Below are positions 35,118 to 45,855 of a DNA stretch of 46,953 nucleotides, in pieces. The DNA is taken from contig NAVB01000075.1 in NCBI GenBank assembly GCA_002179805.1, forward strand, positions 1 to 46,953, in the 5' to 3' direction. The position numbers were made by a program, and so were the translations under genes. Positions within the stretch are counted from its first letter, which is position 1; each line of letters starts with the position of its first letter. Origin of the DNA: Acanthamoeba lenticulata (lineage: Eukaryota; Discosea; Longamoebia; Acanthamoebidae). The notes beneath the pieces are model-generated. The model was given only the letters and a program-made list of their open reading frames with translations, did no database searches and was not told the origin of the DNA.

Positions 35118-37441
35118 TTAAATGGGGACAGAGAAAGTCTCCTGCTGGCCCGAGTTGATGCCAGGCTCGATGAAGAACGGGTTGTAGAGCACGTGCGGAT
35201 GGCTCCGGAACATGGGCTTCATCAGTCCCTTCTGCGGCTGCTCGTCCTCGTCGCGCTGTCGGCGATAGCGCCGGAGGGCGACCAATGCGGCCGCGGCACA
35301 GCAGAGCGAGCACAGCAGCACGGCTGGCGTGGCCACGCCCAGCGCCACGCCGATCGGCACCAGCCCGCTACTCGAGCTCTCCTCCTGCTGCGCGGTCCCC
35401 ACGCCCCACGAACTGTTCGTCGGACTGAGCGAAGGAGAGGCCGAAGCCTGAGTCGGACTCTCAGATGGTGCCGATGAAGGCGTGTCGGAAGGAGAGCTTG
35501 AGGGGCTCACGGAAGGGGCTTCTGTTGAGGACGGCGTGAGTGAGCTGCTGCTGGCGGTGGGTGCTAGAAAACTAGATGAGCTTGTGGGCGTGGCCGAGAG
35601 CGTGGGCGAAATCGAGGAGCTGGTCGATGGACTAGTGATTGCCAAAGGGCTCTTCGATTGCGAGGGCGTTGGTGAAGGCATCGATGAAGGCGAAGCTGAT
35701 GTCGTTGGCGTTGGCGTGGGCGATGATGTAGCCGAAGGGCTTGTTGATGGCGACTCAGAAGGCGCGGCAGATGGCGTGAGTGACGGCGCAGGGAAAGGTG
35801 TCAAGGAATGCGAATGGCTAGTTGTCGCAGATGGTGACGGTGTCGAGGTCGACGATGCCGAAGACGAAGCGCTGGCAGAGGGACTGGAGGAGCTGGAGGC
35901 GCTGCCGCTGGGACTCGACGTCGGTGACGCGCTTGAAGAGGGAGACTCGGATGGCATTGAAGAGGGCTCCATTGTCGGAGATACCGAAGGCGAGGCCGTG
36001 GTCGTAGGTGTAAGCGTGGGCGACGGCGTCGGTGAAGCGCTCATGGAAGGAGACTCAGAAGGCGTCGACGACGGTGATGCGGAAGAGGAATACGAAGGAG
36101 AAGGCGTCGGTGTGGTTGTGGATGAGGATGTGGGCGACGGCGTGGGAGTGGCAGTCGTCGATGGGGTTGGCGAGGGAGTCCACGAAGATGTCGTGGAAGG
36201 AGTCAAGGACGGTGTTGACGTGGGCGAGTGAGATACGGACGCCGACGGCGACGGCGGAGGCGAGGACGTGGGCGAAGCTGTCGGTGACGGGGTTGAGGAG
36301 ATCGTCGGGGAGGGTGTTGGCGACGAGGTCGGAGTGAGCGATGGCGAAGGTGTGGGCGACACCGAAGATGTTGCCGACGGCGTGGCTGACCGCGTGACAG
36401 ACGGCGAAGGCGTTCGGCTCGCTGTGGACATCACCAACAAGATCAAGAAAGAAAACGTGTCACCTGCCCAGGCCTGTTCGACTACAATGACAACAATGAC
36501 GTACGAGAAGGGGTGGCAACACAGGAGCATGTGGTGTCGTCCCAGCCAACGGTCGAGTTCGTGCAAGATGCCGCTGTCGTCAATGTGCTTGCGGGACAAG
36601 CACAAGTGCACGTGACCGGATCAAAGACCTGAGCTTTGTAGCGGCAGGCGGTGTAACAGGGAATGAGGCTCAAGTCGACTGAGCAGTTCCAGTCGAGGAA
36701 GATGATGACGTCGTTGTAGTCCTGGTCGCCGTTGTACATCTGGTCCTCGAACCCGATGAAGGTGCGCTGGGTGGTGGGATCACGCAGGATGGCCGCCGTC
36801 CTGTTGTAGGCCTTGGCCGTCGCGATCCAAGAGGACGTGTCGTACTTGGCGTTCTCGTCGTCGAGCGTCCACAGTCGAAGTGGATTGGACCTGCAGCCGG
36901 CGTCCTGGTCCAGGAAGAACCCAATGGAGGCGCTGGGCGCAAAAGGGCCCAGCCTGAGCGTCGCGCCTGGGCTTAGGCAGGGAGCCGTGTCGTTGGCGAT
37001 GATATTTGAAGTGGCGTCCTCAAACACAATCTGGATGGTGCTGTTGACGATGCGACGGCCCAGAGGAGCCAACCGGTTGAACTGGTAGGCACCGATGCGG
37101 TTGCGGAAGGCGCCATACTCGTTGACGAAGGAGACGTTGAGGAAGCAGGCGGCGTCTGTTCGGTTGTCGTTGAAGTAGATGTTGGGCGAGGTGGTGTTTT
37201 GGTCCACCCACGTGTGGTTGACCACCTGAGACTCTTTGCCAAACATGGAGCCGACCCAGTTGTAGAACGTGTTGTAGCTCTCCCCTCTGGGGAGTGGCAA
37301 TAAAACGGTGTTGTTGTTGGAGGCAGGGCAGGGTTTGAGGCAGTTGAGGCCACCTTGAGCGCGAGAGAATGAGATGGCATAGCTGCACCAGAGGAGCGCC
37401 ACCACGATGATCAAGCATGGTGCCGTCCTGCTCTGCTGCAT
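35118..37441 (-). CDS. DUF4114-domain receptor with mucin-like stalk
   Basis: Exons (minus) 36505-37441 and 35118-36421 give 746 residues. A signal peptide (CLIIVVALLWCSYAISF) precedes a glycosylated ectodomain whose core GFEDQ...NGDQDYNDVIIFLDWN is the DUF4114 signature (a calcium-binding-like beta fold known from bacterial secreted proteins). A Cys-rich segment with CTCAC and CSC motifs follows. About 330 residues of Ser/Thr/Pro repeats form a mucin-like stalk, then one membrane span (VALGVATPAVLLCSLCCAA) and a basic cytoplasmic tail of about 50 residues beginning RRYRRQRDEDE. The architecture is that of a type I adhesion receptor. The intron falls exactly between the Cys-rich part and the stalk. 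Confidence 0.8.
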
Positions 37442-37759
37442 CTTTGGGTATACTTCGAAGCTGGTTGAAATGATAACATCTCCTCGGCTCCAGTGACCCC
37501 AGGCGTGAGCAAGGAGGTGTTGTGTCGCTAGGGTAAGAACTCATCCCAGAAGGCATTCTCCTCGGACCCACCGTAATGAACAGTTTTAATGCTAAGTTTT
37601 GCCTAAAAAGGATACACTGGCAGCTATTGGTCTTTTAAACCCGTGAAGCAGCTATCTTAAAGCTTTTTTTGTCAGGGTTGAGTACTCGTATTTTTTTTTC
37701 TGAACAGCTTTTTAGAAAAAGATTGTTTTATTTATTTTCATCTTTTTTAAAAAAAGAAC
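37442..37759. other. intergenic
   Basis: This lies between the start of the DUF4114 gene and the stop of the next minus-strand gene. No coding sequence was seen. A reverse CCAAT (CTATTGGTC) at about 37624-37632 lies roughly 185 bases upstream of the DUF4114 start. The right part is T- and A-rich and probably 3' UTR of the upstream gene. Confidence 0.45.
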
Positions 37760-40700
37760 TCAGTACTCGGAGAAAAACATCTCGCACAGCGCTCCTACCT
37801 CCCGGCGTAGCAGGCTTTGGAGCTTCTGGTCGTCGACGTCCTCCGAGGAGGCATCTTCATCTCCTTCCCCGTCTCCTGCGTCATCGCCATCACCTTCCTC
37901 CCCCTCTTCCCACTTCTGGCGCAGGGTGGAACGCACGGGGAACGTGCCCTCCTCGGCGTCCCACGTCGTCACCCGGGCCGCCTCGTCTAGGAACTCAAGC
38001 ACGGCCTGCGCAAACGGAGACGCTTTCAGGACCGGATCCTCCTCTGTTTGGCGGAGGGGCTCCCAGTGCTCACTGCCGCCCTTGTCCCCGACTTCGGCGG
38101 TGGCGACATCAGCAGCAGAAGCATCTGAGCCCTCTGCAGAGGCGGCGGGTTGCTGGCGGAGCGAGAGGCCGAGCAGGTGGCCGATGAGCTCGATGGCCTC
38201 CCTTGCCGTGACCTTTTCGTTGCGGCTCATATCCGAGAGCGTACGATCGAGCTTGACCAAGACCGCGTCCTCCTCGACCTCGACTTCTTTGTTCACCTTC
38301 TTCTTGTCCAATAACGCTTCTTCTTCTTCCTCCTCTTCTTCTTCTTCTTCGTTGCGACAGATGACCACCGCCTCCGAAGCCTTGGCCGCGAGGGCGGCGC
38401 GGAGCCGCGGGTGGTGGCCCACCACGCGCGCCGTCACCACCGACTGCTCGTGCGGGCCGGTGTAGCCGTTGGCCGACTTGGTCGACACGCGGACCACCAC
38501 CTCGATTGGCAGCCACCCGCCGTCGGCGTCAGTGTCGGCATCGGTATCGGCATCGGCGGCATCTCCGGTGGCGGCGAGTTCGGCGCGACGAAGGGCGGCG
38601 GCCGAAACGGGGAAGGCAAACTCGGCCGTGCGATCGGTGAAGTTGGAGTACTCGCCTGGCGCGAGGTCGAGCGCGCGGGCGTAGACGAGTCGCAGCCGTC
38701 TGGCGGCGTCGACGCAGCCGTCGAGCTGGGCCAGCGCAGACGCGCCGAGCCTCTTGAACGCATCCCCTAGTTCACCGTCCCCACCGCCCTGAAGGCGCTG
38801 CTGGATGTAGAGTGGCGTCCGGGCGAGCCTCTGCTGGCCGACGAACCGCCGCACGCGCCTCTCGACTTGCTCCCACAAGCCGATGGCAGCGGCGGGCTGC
38901 GCTGGTGCATGGGCGTCGAGGAAGGCGTTGAGCTGCGCGACGTAGGCCGTGTGCAGCTGCTCCTTGCGCTTGATCTGGCTGGCCTTGCGCAGATCGCTGT
39001 TCTGGATCCGGCCGTCGTCGACATCGACGTCCTCGTCGAATCCGTCCCACAGCAGCTCCACGTCGTCGTGCCACGCGAAGCCCAGGCAGGCCAGCAGCGT
39101 GGTCAGCACCTCGGTCGCCGTCCACTGCTGGCCGCCGCCTTCATCGGCGTCATCGTCGTCATCGCCGGCCGCTTTGACGGGCAGGCCGAGGCACGACCAG
39201 ACCTTGCGCAGGAGGGCAAAGTTGGTGGCCGTCTGGTCCATGAGCTCGCCGCGAGAGCGGTAGTAGTCCAAAATGACCTTGTACAGAGGCGCAGAGGACG
39301 ATGACTCTTCCTCCTCGTTCTCCTCCTCCTCTTTCTCGTCTTCTTTCTGGCCTGCCCCTTCTTCCTTCTCCTCAGAAGAAGCCTGTTTCAGGAGTTGCTT
39401 CCAACTGGACGACGAGGTGCGCAGGTCGACCAAGACCTGCAGGTCCCAGCCGTCGTCCCGGTGGTCCCACGCCTGCAGCACATGCAGGCCCACCTCGACC
39501 CGCTCTACAACAGATTTCATTAATTGTCATTAAAAGAAAAAATATAAAAGCAAATAATCGAATAAAACAGCACAAGGTGTTCTTACCGTGGGGCATGTCG
39601 GGCAGACCGAGGGACAAGCAGGCGCCGAGGCCAAGTGCGTAGGAGTTGCACAGGTAGTCGTCCTCCCGACGCAGGTACTCGATCTTGAGCAGCGGCGCAT
39701 GCTCGCCGGCCACGGCGCGCGGAGCTAGGAGGAGCTGCTGGCGAAGGGCCTCGAGCTTGGCCGGCGCGAACGACCACGCGCGCCACACGTAGTCGAGCAC
39801 CTCATCCAGCCTTTGTGCGCGTACATGTGTGTGCGTATGTGTTTGTTGGTTGGAATCATGAGCCATCAGCCACCGAGGCCACCATGACAAGTGGAGAGCG
39901 CGGAGGCAGGGATGAAGTACCGCGATTGCTGGAGGCGGGCCTGAGCCACGCCCAGGGTCAGGTCCGCCATCACGCGGAACCGCTCCTTGGCCCGCGCCGC
40001 CTCGGCCGAGTCGGACAACAGAGGCAGGAGCGTGGCGGTGCCGCCGCCCTGGGCTGGTGATGATGATGCTAACGGCGGTGGCGCGAAAAAGTGGTCGGCG
40101 AGGAACTGATCGAGCGGCGCGCCAAGCGACCGAGGGAGGCGCCTGGAGCCTTGACCCCCGAGGGCGTGGTCGACAGCATCTTTGATGGCGTGGCACGTGA
40201 GCCGCAGCGCAGCCACGCTGCTGAACGCGTCGACTTGTCCGTGCCTCGATGGAAGATGACTGCGTGACATGCACGTCAGACACAAAGAAAGCACAAGAGA
40301 GAGAAGTTCAACGTACTAGGGCCGTAGGGAGCGCAGCAGCTTTTGTTTAGCGTCCATCTCGACCTCAAAGGCCACTTCTTGGCCCGGGGGCACGTCAACA
40401 TCCCAATTGAGTACAAACCGGCTGCTCTCGGCGCGCACGCGACAAAGCTCAGGCACCCCAGCGGGCAGTGCCACTTCCGTTGTCGAGTCCTCTGGCGATG
40501 TTTCCAATCAACTTTGAATAAAAGACAGAAAAGGAACGAAGGAGGAGTCAGTGTACCACCATAGGAAGAATCGGAAAGGAGGAAGTCAAGCAAACGGCGG
40601 AAGGCAACGTAGGGCAGGTCGTGCAGCAGGCTCCATTCCAAATGAGAGTCTCCTTCACTTTTCTCCTCCTGTACACGGCCCTTCTTTTTGTGTGTCGACG

Positions 40701-40770
40701 CTGCGGGAACGGACGCAGTTTCCGTGAGACCAGCTTGTTCTGTTGTGGCCTCTTCCCTGGCTCGCTTCAT
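37760..40770 (-). CDS. unrecognised 898-residue protein, F-box-like N-terminus
   Basis: Exons (minus) 40557-40770, 40317-40491, 39921-40259, 39587-39810 and 37760-39504 close a frame of 899 codons. Residues about 1-35 are basic (KRAREE, KKKGR), suggesting nuclear location. LLHDLPYVAFRRLLDFLL and, after an insertion, SVAALRLTCHAIKDAVDHAL resemble the two halves of an F-box, but this is weak. The rest is helical with three acidic low-complexity tracts (Glu-rich near residue 340 and 640, Asp-rich near 870). No enzyme motif, signal peptide or membrane segment was seen. I do not recognise the family. The start at 40770 is the first ATG; the gene is divergent from Rho, with 160 bases between the starts. 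Confidence 0.6.
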
Positions 40771-40930
40771 CTTCGCGTGGGCAGAGTCAAAGGGAGGAAA
40801 GCAAAAGCGCTTTTGCGTAAAGTTAGAGTAAATGGGTGACAATTCTTGGAACAAATACTATTCGTACGAAAATCATTATTTTTTGGCAGATCAATTTCTT
40901 CTTTTGTTTTTCATCTCCTTTTTTGTCGAG

Positions 40931-41515
40931 ATGGAGAAGACCGAAGTCAAGTGCGTTGTGGTGGGCGATGTAGCCGTGGGCAAGACGTCTTTAATATGCA
41001 CCTACATGCACGACTGCTTCCCAAGTTCCTTCCTCCCCTCGTCTCATGAAGACCAATCCAAACAAGTCGTGTTTGCCAACAAGACCCTCAACCTCTCAGT
41101 CTGGGACACTCCCGGTCATGAAGACTGGGACCGGCTCCGCCCACTGGCCTACCAAGGAGCCGACGTCTTCCTTATCTGCTTCTGCGTTGCCATGCCGTCG
41201 TCCTATGCGCATGTGCGCACGAAGTGGCGCCTGGAGGTGGCCCACCACTGCCCTAACGTACCCATGCTGCTGGTCGGCACCAGGACTGACCTACGCCGAG
41301 ATCACATCGACGGCGATGGTCAGTCAACGGAGGAGCACATCAGTGCTGAGCAGGGAAGCCAGTTGGCCGTAGAGATTGGGGCCTCCCTGTACCTGGAGTG
41401 TGCAGCGAAAGAAAAGGAGGGCGTGAAGAACCTGTTTCACGAGGCCATTCGGGTGGCGCTGGAGCCGGTCAGGAACGATGTTGTCAAGAAGACAAAGAAG
41501 TGTTCTCTCTCTTGA
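40931..41515 (+). CDS. divergent Rho-family small GTPase
   Basis: A single exon of 194 residues. P-loop GDVAVGKT; switch I reads FPSSFLPSSHEDQ where Rac has FPGEYIPTVFDNY, so the magnesium-binding Thr35 position is Ser. G3 is DTPGHED instead of DTAGQE: Ala59 is Pro and the catalytic Gln61 is His. G4 is TRTD and G5 is ECAA. A short Rho-type insert follows G4, and the C-terminus is a polybasic KKTKK then CSLS (CaaX). Gln61 changes normally cripple GTP hydrolysis, so this protein may be largely GTP-loaded. Start 40931 is standard for the family; an in-frame upstream extension from 40832 is hydrophobic and unlikely. Confidence 0.88.
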   Translation: MEKTEVKCVVVGDVAVGKTSLICTYMHDCFPSSFLPSSHEDQSKQVVFANKTLNLSVWDTPGHEDWDRLRPLAYQGADVFLICFCVAMPSSYAHVRTKWRLEVAHHCPNVPMLLVGTRTDLRRDHIDGDGQSTEEHISAEQGSQLAVEIGASLYLECAAKEKEGVKNLFHEAIRVALEPVRNDVVKKTKKCSLS

Positions 41516-41576
41516 TAAAATAGAAGGTTTTTCTTCTTTTGTACATATATTTACATGCGGGAGAAGGGGAGAGTCA

Positions 41577-42173
41577 TCAAAAGAGAGAACACTTCTTGGC
41601 CAAGAGCTTGTTCGCGTGCCCTGACCTCATCTTTGCAGGCTGCTCCAGCTTCTGCCGCCGTCGAATCTCGCGTACGATACCAAAGAAGCACTGCTCCACG
41701 TTGATGCGGGACTTGGCCGACGCCTCGAACGCCTGGCATCCGAATGCTTTGGCCAGATCCACGCCCTCTGACGTGGCCACTTGGCGGTAGCTGTCGTCGA
41801 GGTCACACTTGTTGCCCACCAGCACCATGGGCACGTCTTCGGCTTCCGTGACCCGCAGGATCTGCTCGCGGAAGAGCGACAGCTCTTCGAAGGAGGAGCG
41901 TGACGTGATGGAGTAGACGCAGATGAAGCCCTGGCCGGTGCGCATGTACTGGTCGCGCATGGCGCTGAACTCCTCCTGGCCGGCGGTGTCGAGGATGTCA
42001 AGGAGGCACGTGACGCCGTCGACGGCCACCTGCATGCGGTAGGAGTCCTCGATGGTCGGGTTGTACTCGTCCATGAACTGGTGGCCCACGAGCTGGATGG
42101 TGAGCGCTGACTTGCCCACGCCACCCGAGCCCACAACCACAATTCGGTGTTCCAGGACACGATTGGAGTTCAT
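41577..42173 (-). CDS. Ras-family small GTPase
   Basis: A single exon of 198 residues. It has P-loop GSGGVGKS, effector region [34 protein letters not shown], and SAK (EASAKSR). All catalytic residues including the Gln61 equivalent are canonical, so it should cycle normally. The C-terminus KKCSLF is a CaaX box favouring geranylgeranylation. Start 42173 ([15 protein letters not shown]) gives the normal Ras length; an in-frame ATG at 42236 would add 21 residues. It is tail to tail with the Rho gene, 61 bases between stops. Confidence 0.92.
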   Translation of the reverse strand: MNSNRVLEHRIVVVGSGGVGKSALTIQLVGHQFMDEYNPTIEDSYRMQVAVDGVTCLLDILDTAGQEEFSAMRDQYMRTGQGFICVYSITSRSSFEELSLFREQILRVTEAEDVPMVLVGNKCDLDDSYRQVATSEGVDLAKAFGCQAFEASAKSRINVEQCFFGIVREIRRRQKLEQPAKMRSGHANKLLAKKCSLF

Positions 42174-42603
42174 CTTCTTTGTATGCTGGCTGGATGTATG
42201 TATGACTTGGTTCGCTTCGTGAGTGAATGTCTCCACGCGGCTTTGGGCTTTTTCAGCTTCTGGCCCGCGTACGCTGATTGGTTCCTATTTTTAGCGCCAC
42301 AAGCTGTCTGTGATTGGTTTGTTGGGTAATTAACGTAATTGAAATAGTTTGCTAACTAGTCCTGCGCCATTTATTTATTTTTCTTTCTTCCCACGTGTTG
42401 CGGCAGGCGTTGGGGCTCCTGGCGGGCCAACCCTGCTGTTGTGTTCGTGGTCTCAACTTGGGCGTTGTTGTCGTACAAGGCGATCGTGGAGCAGCTGTTC
42501 GGTTGGACCCGACAGTTTAATTTATTAACGCTACCGGACTGAGAAGGCTCATTTAACCGCGAACTGGCTGCGAACCGCCGTCACTCTCGTTCTTTCTGCC
42601 ACC
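42174..42603. other. intergenic, divergent promoter region
   Basis: This lies between Ras (minus) and the beta-helix enzyme (plus). Two reverse CCAAT boxes occur, at 42273-42281 and about 42312-42317. The right half (42340-42540) shows no recognised element or gene. Confidence 0.45.
42273..42281 (-). promoter_or_regulatory. CCAATCAGC element upstream of Ras gene
   Basis: On the minus strand this reads CCAATCAGC, about 100-108 bases before the Ras ATG. It is identical to the element before the giant gene at a nearly equal distance. Confidence 0.4.
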
Positions 42604-45600
42604 ATGACAAACTCTTCTACGCCCAACTTTCTCCTCTTGCTGGCGACTACTAGCCTCTTGCTTCTGTTTGTTGTCGGACCGACTACTGCGACCACTACCA
42701 TCAACCTCCCCACAATTTACGTTTCTCCTGAAGGTGCGCCACCATTCACACCAAGGGCCATTGTGGATTCTCATCCTTGTGGATTGAATGAACAACTCCT
42801 CAACCTACCTCTTCTTCTCCACACGACACACAGGCAATGACACCTGGTCGGGATTGTCGGCCACGTTCGAGGCCGCCAGCGAACAAGATACCAGCGACAA
42901 CAGCACAACCAAGCCAGAGGGCCCATTGCGCACGCTCTCCGCCGCTGTGGCTGCGGCTCGTGCGCTGTTCGGTCCCACGGTCCGCAAGCGGATTCTCGTG
43001 GCCGCCGGCGTGTACGTTCAATCAACCACCCTGGCCCTCACCGGCGCCGACAACAACGTCGTCCTCGAAGCAGTGGTTCGTTACCCCTACTAGAGAGACC
43101 TTATTTGGATTCCAACCAATCCCGAATGAGCAACAAAATGAACAACGATTTTGTTCGAAGCCTTAACAAACTCCCGATCCCCAACTCCGGTTACCAGGAT
43201 AAAGCACAAGGGCGGACCCTCCTGAGTGGTGGCCTTTATCTTCCCGTGGGCGCATTCAAGCCACTGGACACGTCGACAGCCCTCGGTGGCCGCGTGCCGC
43301 AGTCTGCGCGGTCGCACGTCGTGCAGGTGGACCTGTTCAGCCCCGAGGTGGGCCTCACGCGCAGTGCGCTGGGCAATCTCTCCAACGCCAACGCTGGCAT
43401 GGAGCTGTTCTTCAAGGGCGGCGCACTGCGCCTGGCCCGCTGGCCCAACTACCCCACCTACGTGCCCATGCTCAACGTCACCGGGAGCAAGGGTGCGTAC
43501 AAGATCCACGTCCACGTCATTCGCAGTTTATTTTCAATTCTATTTCTTAAAGTCTATTTGCCATTGGCTGCAGGGAAGGACAACAAGATCGGCTACGTCA
43601 ATGAGACAGCGTGGCCGACGTACAAGGACGTTTGGGTGCACGGCTTCTTTGGGTTCAACTGGAACGACGAGCACCACGCCATCACCAACGTCGATACCAC
43701 CAACAAAGTCATCTACATGGACAGCAACGCGACCTACGCGATCGAGTCTGGGATGAGGTTCTACTATTACAACGTGATCGACGAGCTCGACGCGCCTGGC
43801 GAATACTTGATCGACCGCGAGAACGGCGTTCTCTACTTCTATCCGCCCTCCGCCATTGGCTCTGACTACGACGCTGTCCTGTCTCTGTTGAACGGCTTTG
43901 CCGTCAGCATGACCAACGCGGCCAACGTGTCTTTGATTGGTACTCGTTTGTGTTGCGTTCGAACGCACCTCAGGCCGGGCATGTCATCTCACCCTTGTGC
44001 GCGATGGCAGGCTTCACGGTGGAGGCGACCAAGGTCCACGGCGTCGGGATCACCGGCGGAGACAGCGTCACCATCAAGAACTGCACTGTCCGGAACGTGG
44101 GCATAGGCGCCATCCGAATTGCCGGCGGCTTCAACCACCTCGTGATGACCACCGAGATCTACGGCCCGGTACGCAGCCGCGCTCTGCCAGGCCTTGGGCT
44201 CTGGTGAGACCTCGAATCACCTCATGTGCGGTGGTGGCGGACAGGGAACGACGGGCATCACGATGACCGGAGGTGACCGCAAGACGCTGACGCCAGCCAA
44301 TCACATGGTCTTTGCGAATCACATCCACCACTATTCGCGCTTCATTCTTTGCTACCAGGCGGCCATCTCTGCCGGTTCGTCGCTTTTCATTCTTTTTCTT
44401 GCGCTTTGGCCAATGAAATGTTGACTTTATGTGGGCGTCAGATGGAGTGGGCATGAAGATCATCAACAACCAGATCAACTCGGCACCGCACAACGCGATC
44501 AAGCTGCCCAAGGGCAACAACAACGAAGTCTACTTTAATGAGATCTTTGACGTGTGCCGCGAGTCGGGCGACGTGGGCGCGTTCTACCAAGGGCGAGACT
44601 GGACGTCGCAAGGCACGTTTGTGAGCTACAACTACTTCCACGACATCTACGGCTACAGCACGCAAACGGTGGCCGCCATCTACTTTGACGACGAGAACAG
44701 CGGCTCGACCGCGTTTGGTTCGTGGCGTTCGACTCCTCGCCCTTTGACCTCTCGTGCTGACGTGCTTGACCTCGACAGGCAACGTCATCAGCAACATGAT
44801 GATGGGCGTGCTCATGGGCGGAGGCAGGGACAACAAGGTGGACAACAACATCTTCATGAACGTCAGCTATTGTGCGTCCCCCTCTCATTGGCTTGGTTTA
44901 TTTTGTGCATTTGCCGACACAACTCTTGCCCAATAGCCTATTGGGCCGATTCGCGGGGTTTGCCGACGTCGTCGGCCAATGCGAGCATGATGGACACGCT
45001 GCTGTCGCTGCCCTACACCGTCGCGCCCTGGTCGGTGCAGTACCCCACCCTGGCCACCATCCTCGACGACCCCGTGAGCCCGCACGCCCCGCGAGTACTC
45101 CTTCCCCCCCCCCGGAGCCAAACGCGATTAGCCACAGACTCACTGCTGTTGCTTGGCTGGTTGCAGCACAACACATTCCGCCACAACGTGGCCTGTAACG
45201 CGACGCGCCTCCAGTTCTTCCAAGGATCCGCCGCGCAGTACCTCCTCAACGGGACGTCGGAAAACCAGTGGTGGAACCGGACCACGGGCGTGGCCGACAA
45301 CTGCCGAGGGATCATCTTCCCCGAGATGCAGGCCAGAGGCTCGCTCGCGATGGACACAGCTCCGGCCTTTTGGAGCGACATTGGATTCTCCGCCATCCCC
45401 TGGCGCCGCATTGGCCTCGCAGGCGCCTATGAGCCTCTGCCGGATCACCTCCCCGGCCTAAGTACGGACCCACTTCCCTTCCATCGTTCTGGTGTCGTGG
45501 GGAGGAGCTGATAGACTTCATACTTGTGTTTTGTGGTGTAGAGTATGGCACCATTGAGACACCTGCACAGGACGCTGACAACAATGGGGAGCAAAGCAAA

Positions 45601-45657
45601 GCCTCATCCACCATCAACAACTGTGCCTTGCTTGCTCTTTGGCAGTTGCTGCTTTAA
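42604..45657 (+). CDS. secreted right-handed beta-helix glycosidase-like protein (GH141-like)
   Basis: Eleven exons (42604-42733, 42834-43072, 43198-43492, 43574-43939, 44011-44168, 44191-44374, 44442-44717, 44779-44871, 44937-45094, 45167-45461, 45542-45657) close the frame, about 769 residues. A signal peptide (FLLLLATTSLLLLFVV) is followed by YVSPEGNDTWSGL, the usual opening of bacterial beta-helix enzymes. GLYLP...RVPQSAR, ELFFKGGALRLARWPN and VWVHGFFGFNWNDEH match the pattern I associate with GH141-type proteins (alpha-L-fucosidase or xylanase). Parallel beta-helix coils follow (GITGGDSVTIKNC, NHIHHYSRFIL, GVLMGGGRDNKVDNNIF). The C-terminus ends in a short hydrophobic stretch (CALLALWQLLL) like a GPI-attachment signal. 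Family assignment is from memory. The 3' end is 198 bases from the convergent DUF6625 copy B. Confidence 0.7.
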
Positions 45658-45855
45658 AACCAAGCAAGCAATCCAGGTTGAATTCTTTTCCATTGTAAAG
45701 TTAAAGCATGCCATGTTCGCTCTTAAAAGTGATTTTATCAAGAAGATGGCATTAATTAATAAACTCTAAAGTAATGAAGTGAGAAAAAAACTCAAGTCCT
45801 AGGACTTTGCACGCCCAATACCCCAGAAGAAACATTTCACAACATGTTGCTTCAT
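45658..45855. other. convergent intergenic gap
   Basis: AT-rich 3' flanks shared by the beta-helix enzyme and DUF6625 copy B. Nothing else was seen. Confidence 0.5.

Noticed and set aside
35482..36231. 249-codon plus-strand Gly/Asp/Glu/Val-rich frame
   Set aside because: It is the antisense of the Ser/Thr/Pro stalk of the DUF4114 receptor; repeats force an open complementary frame.
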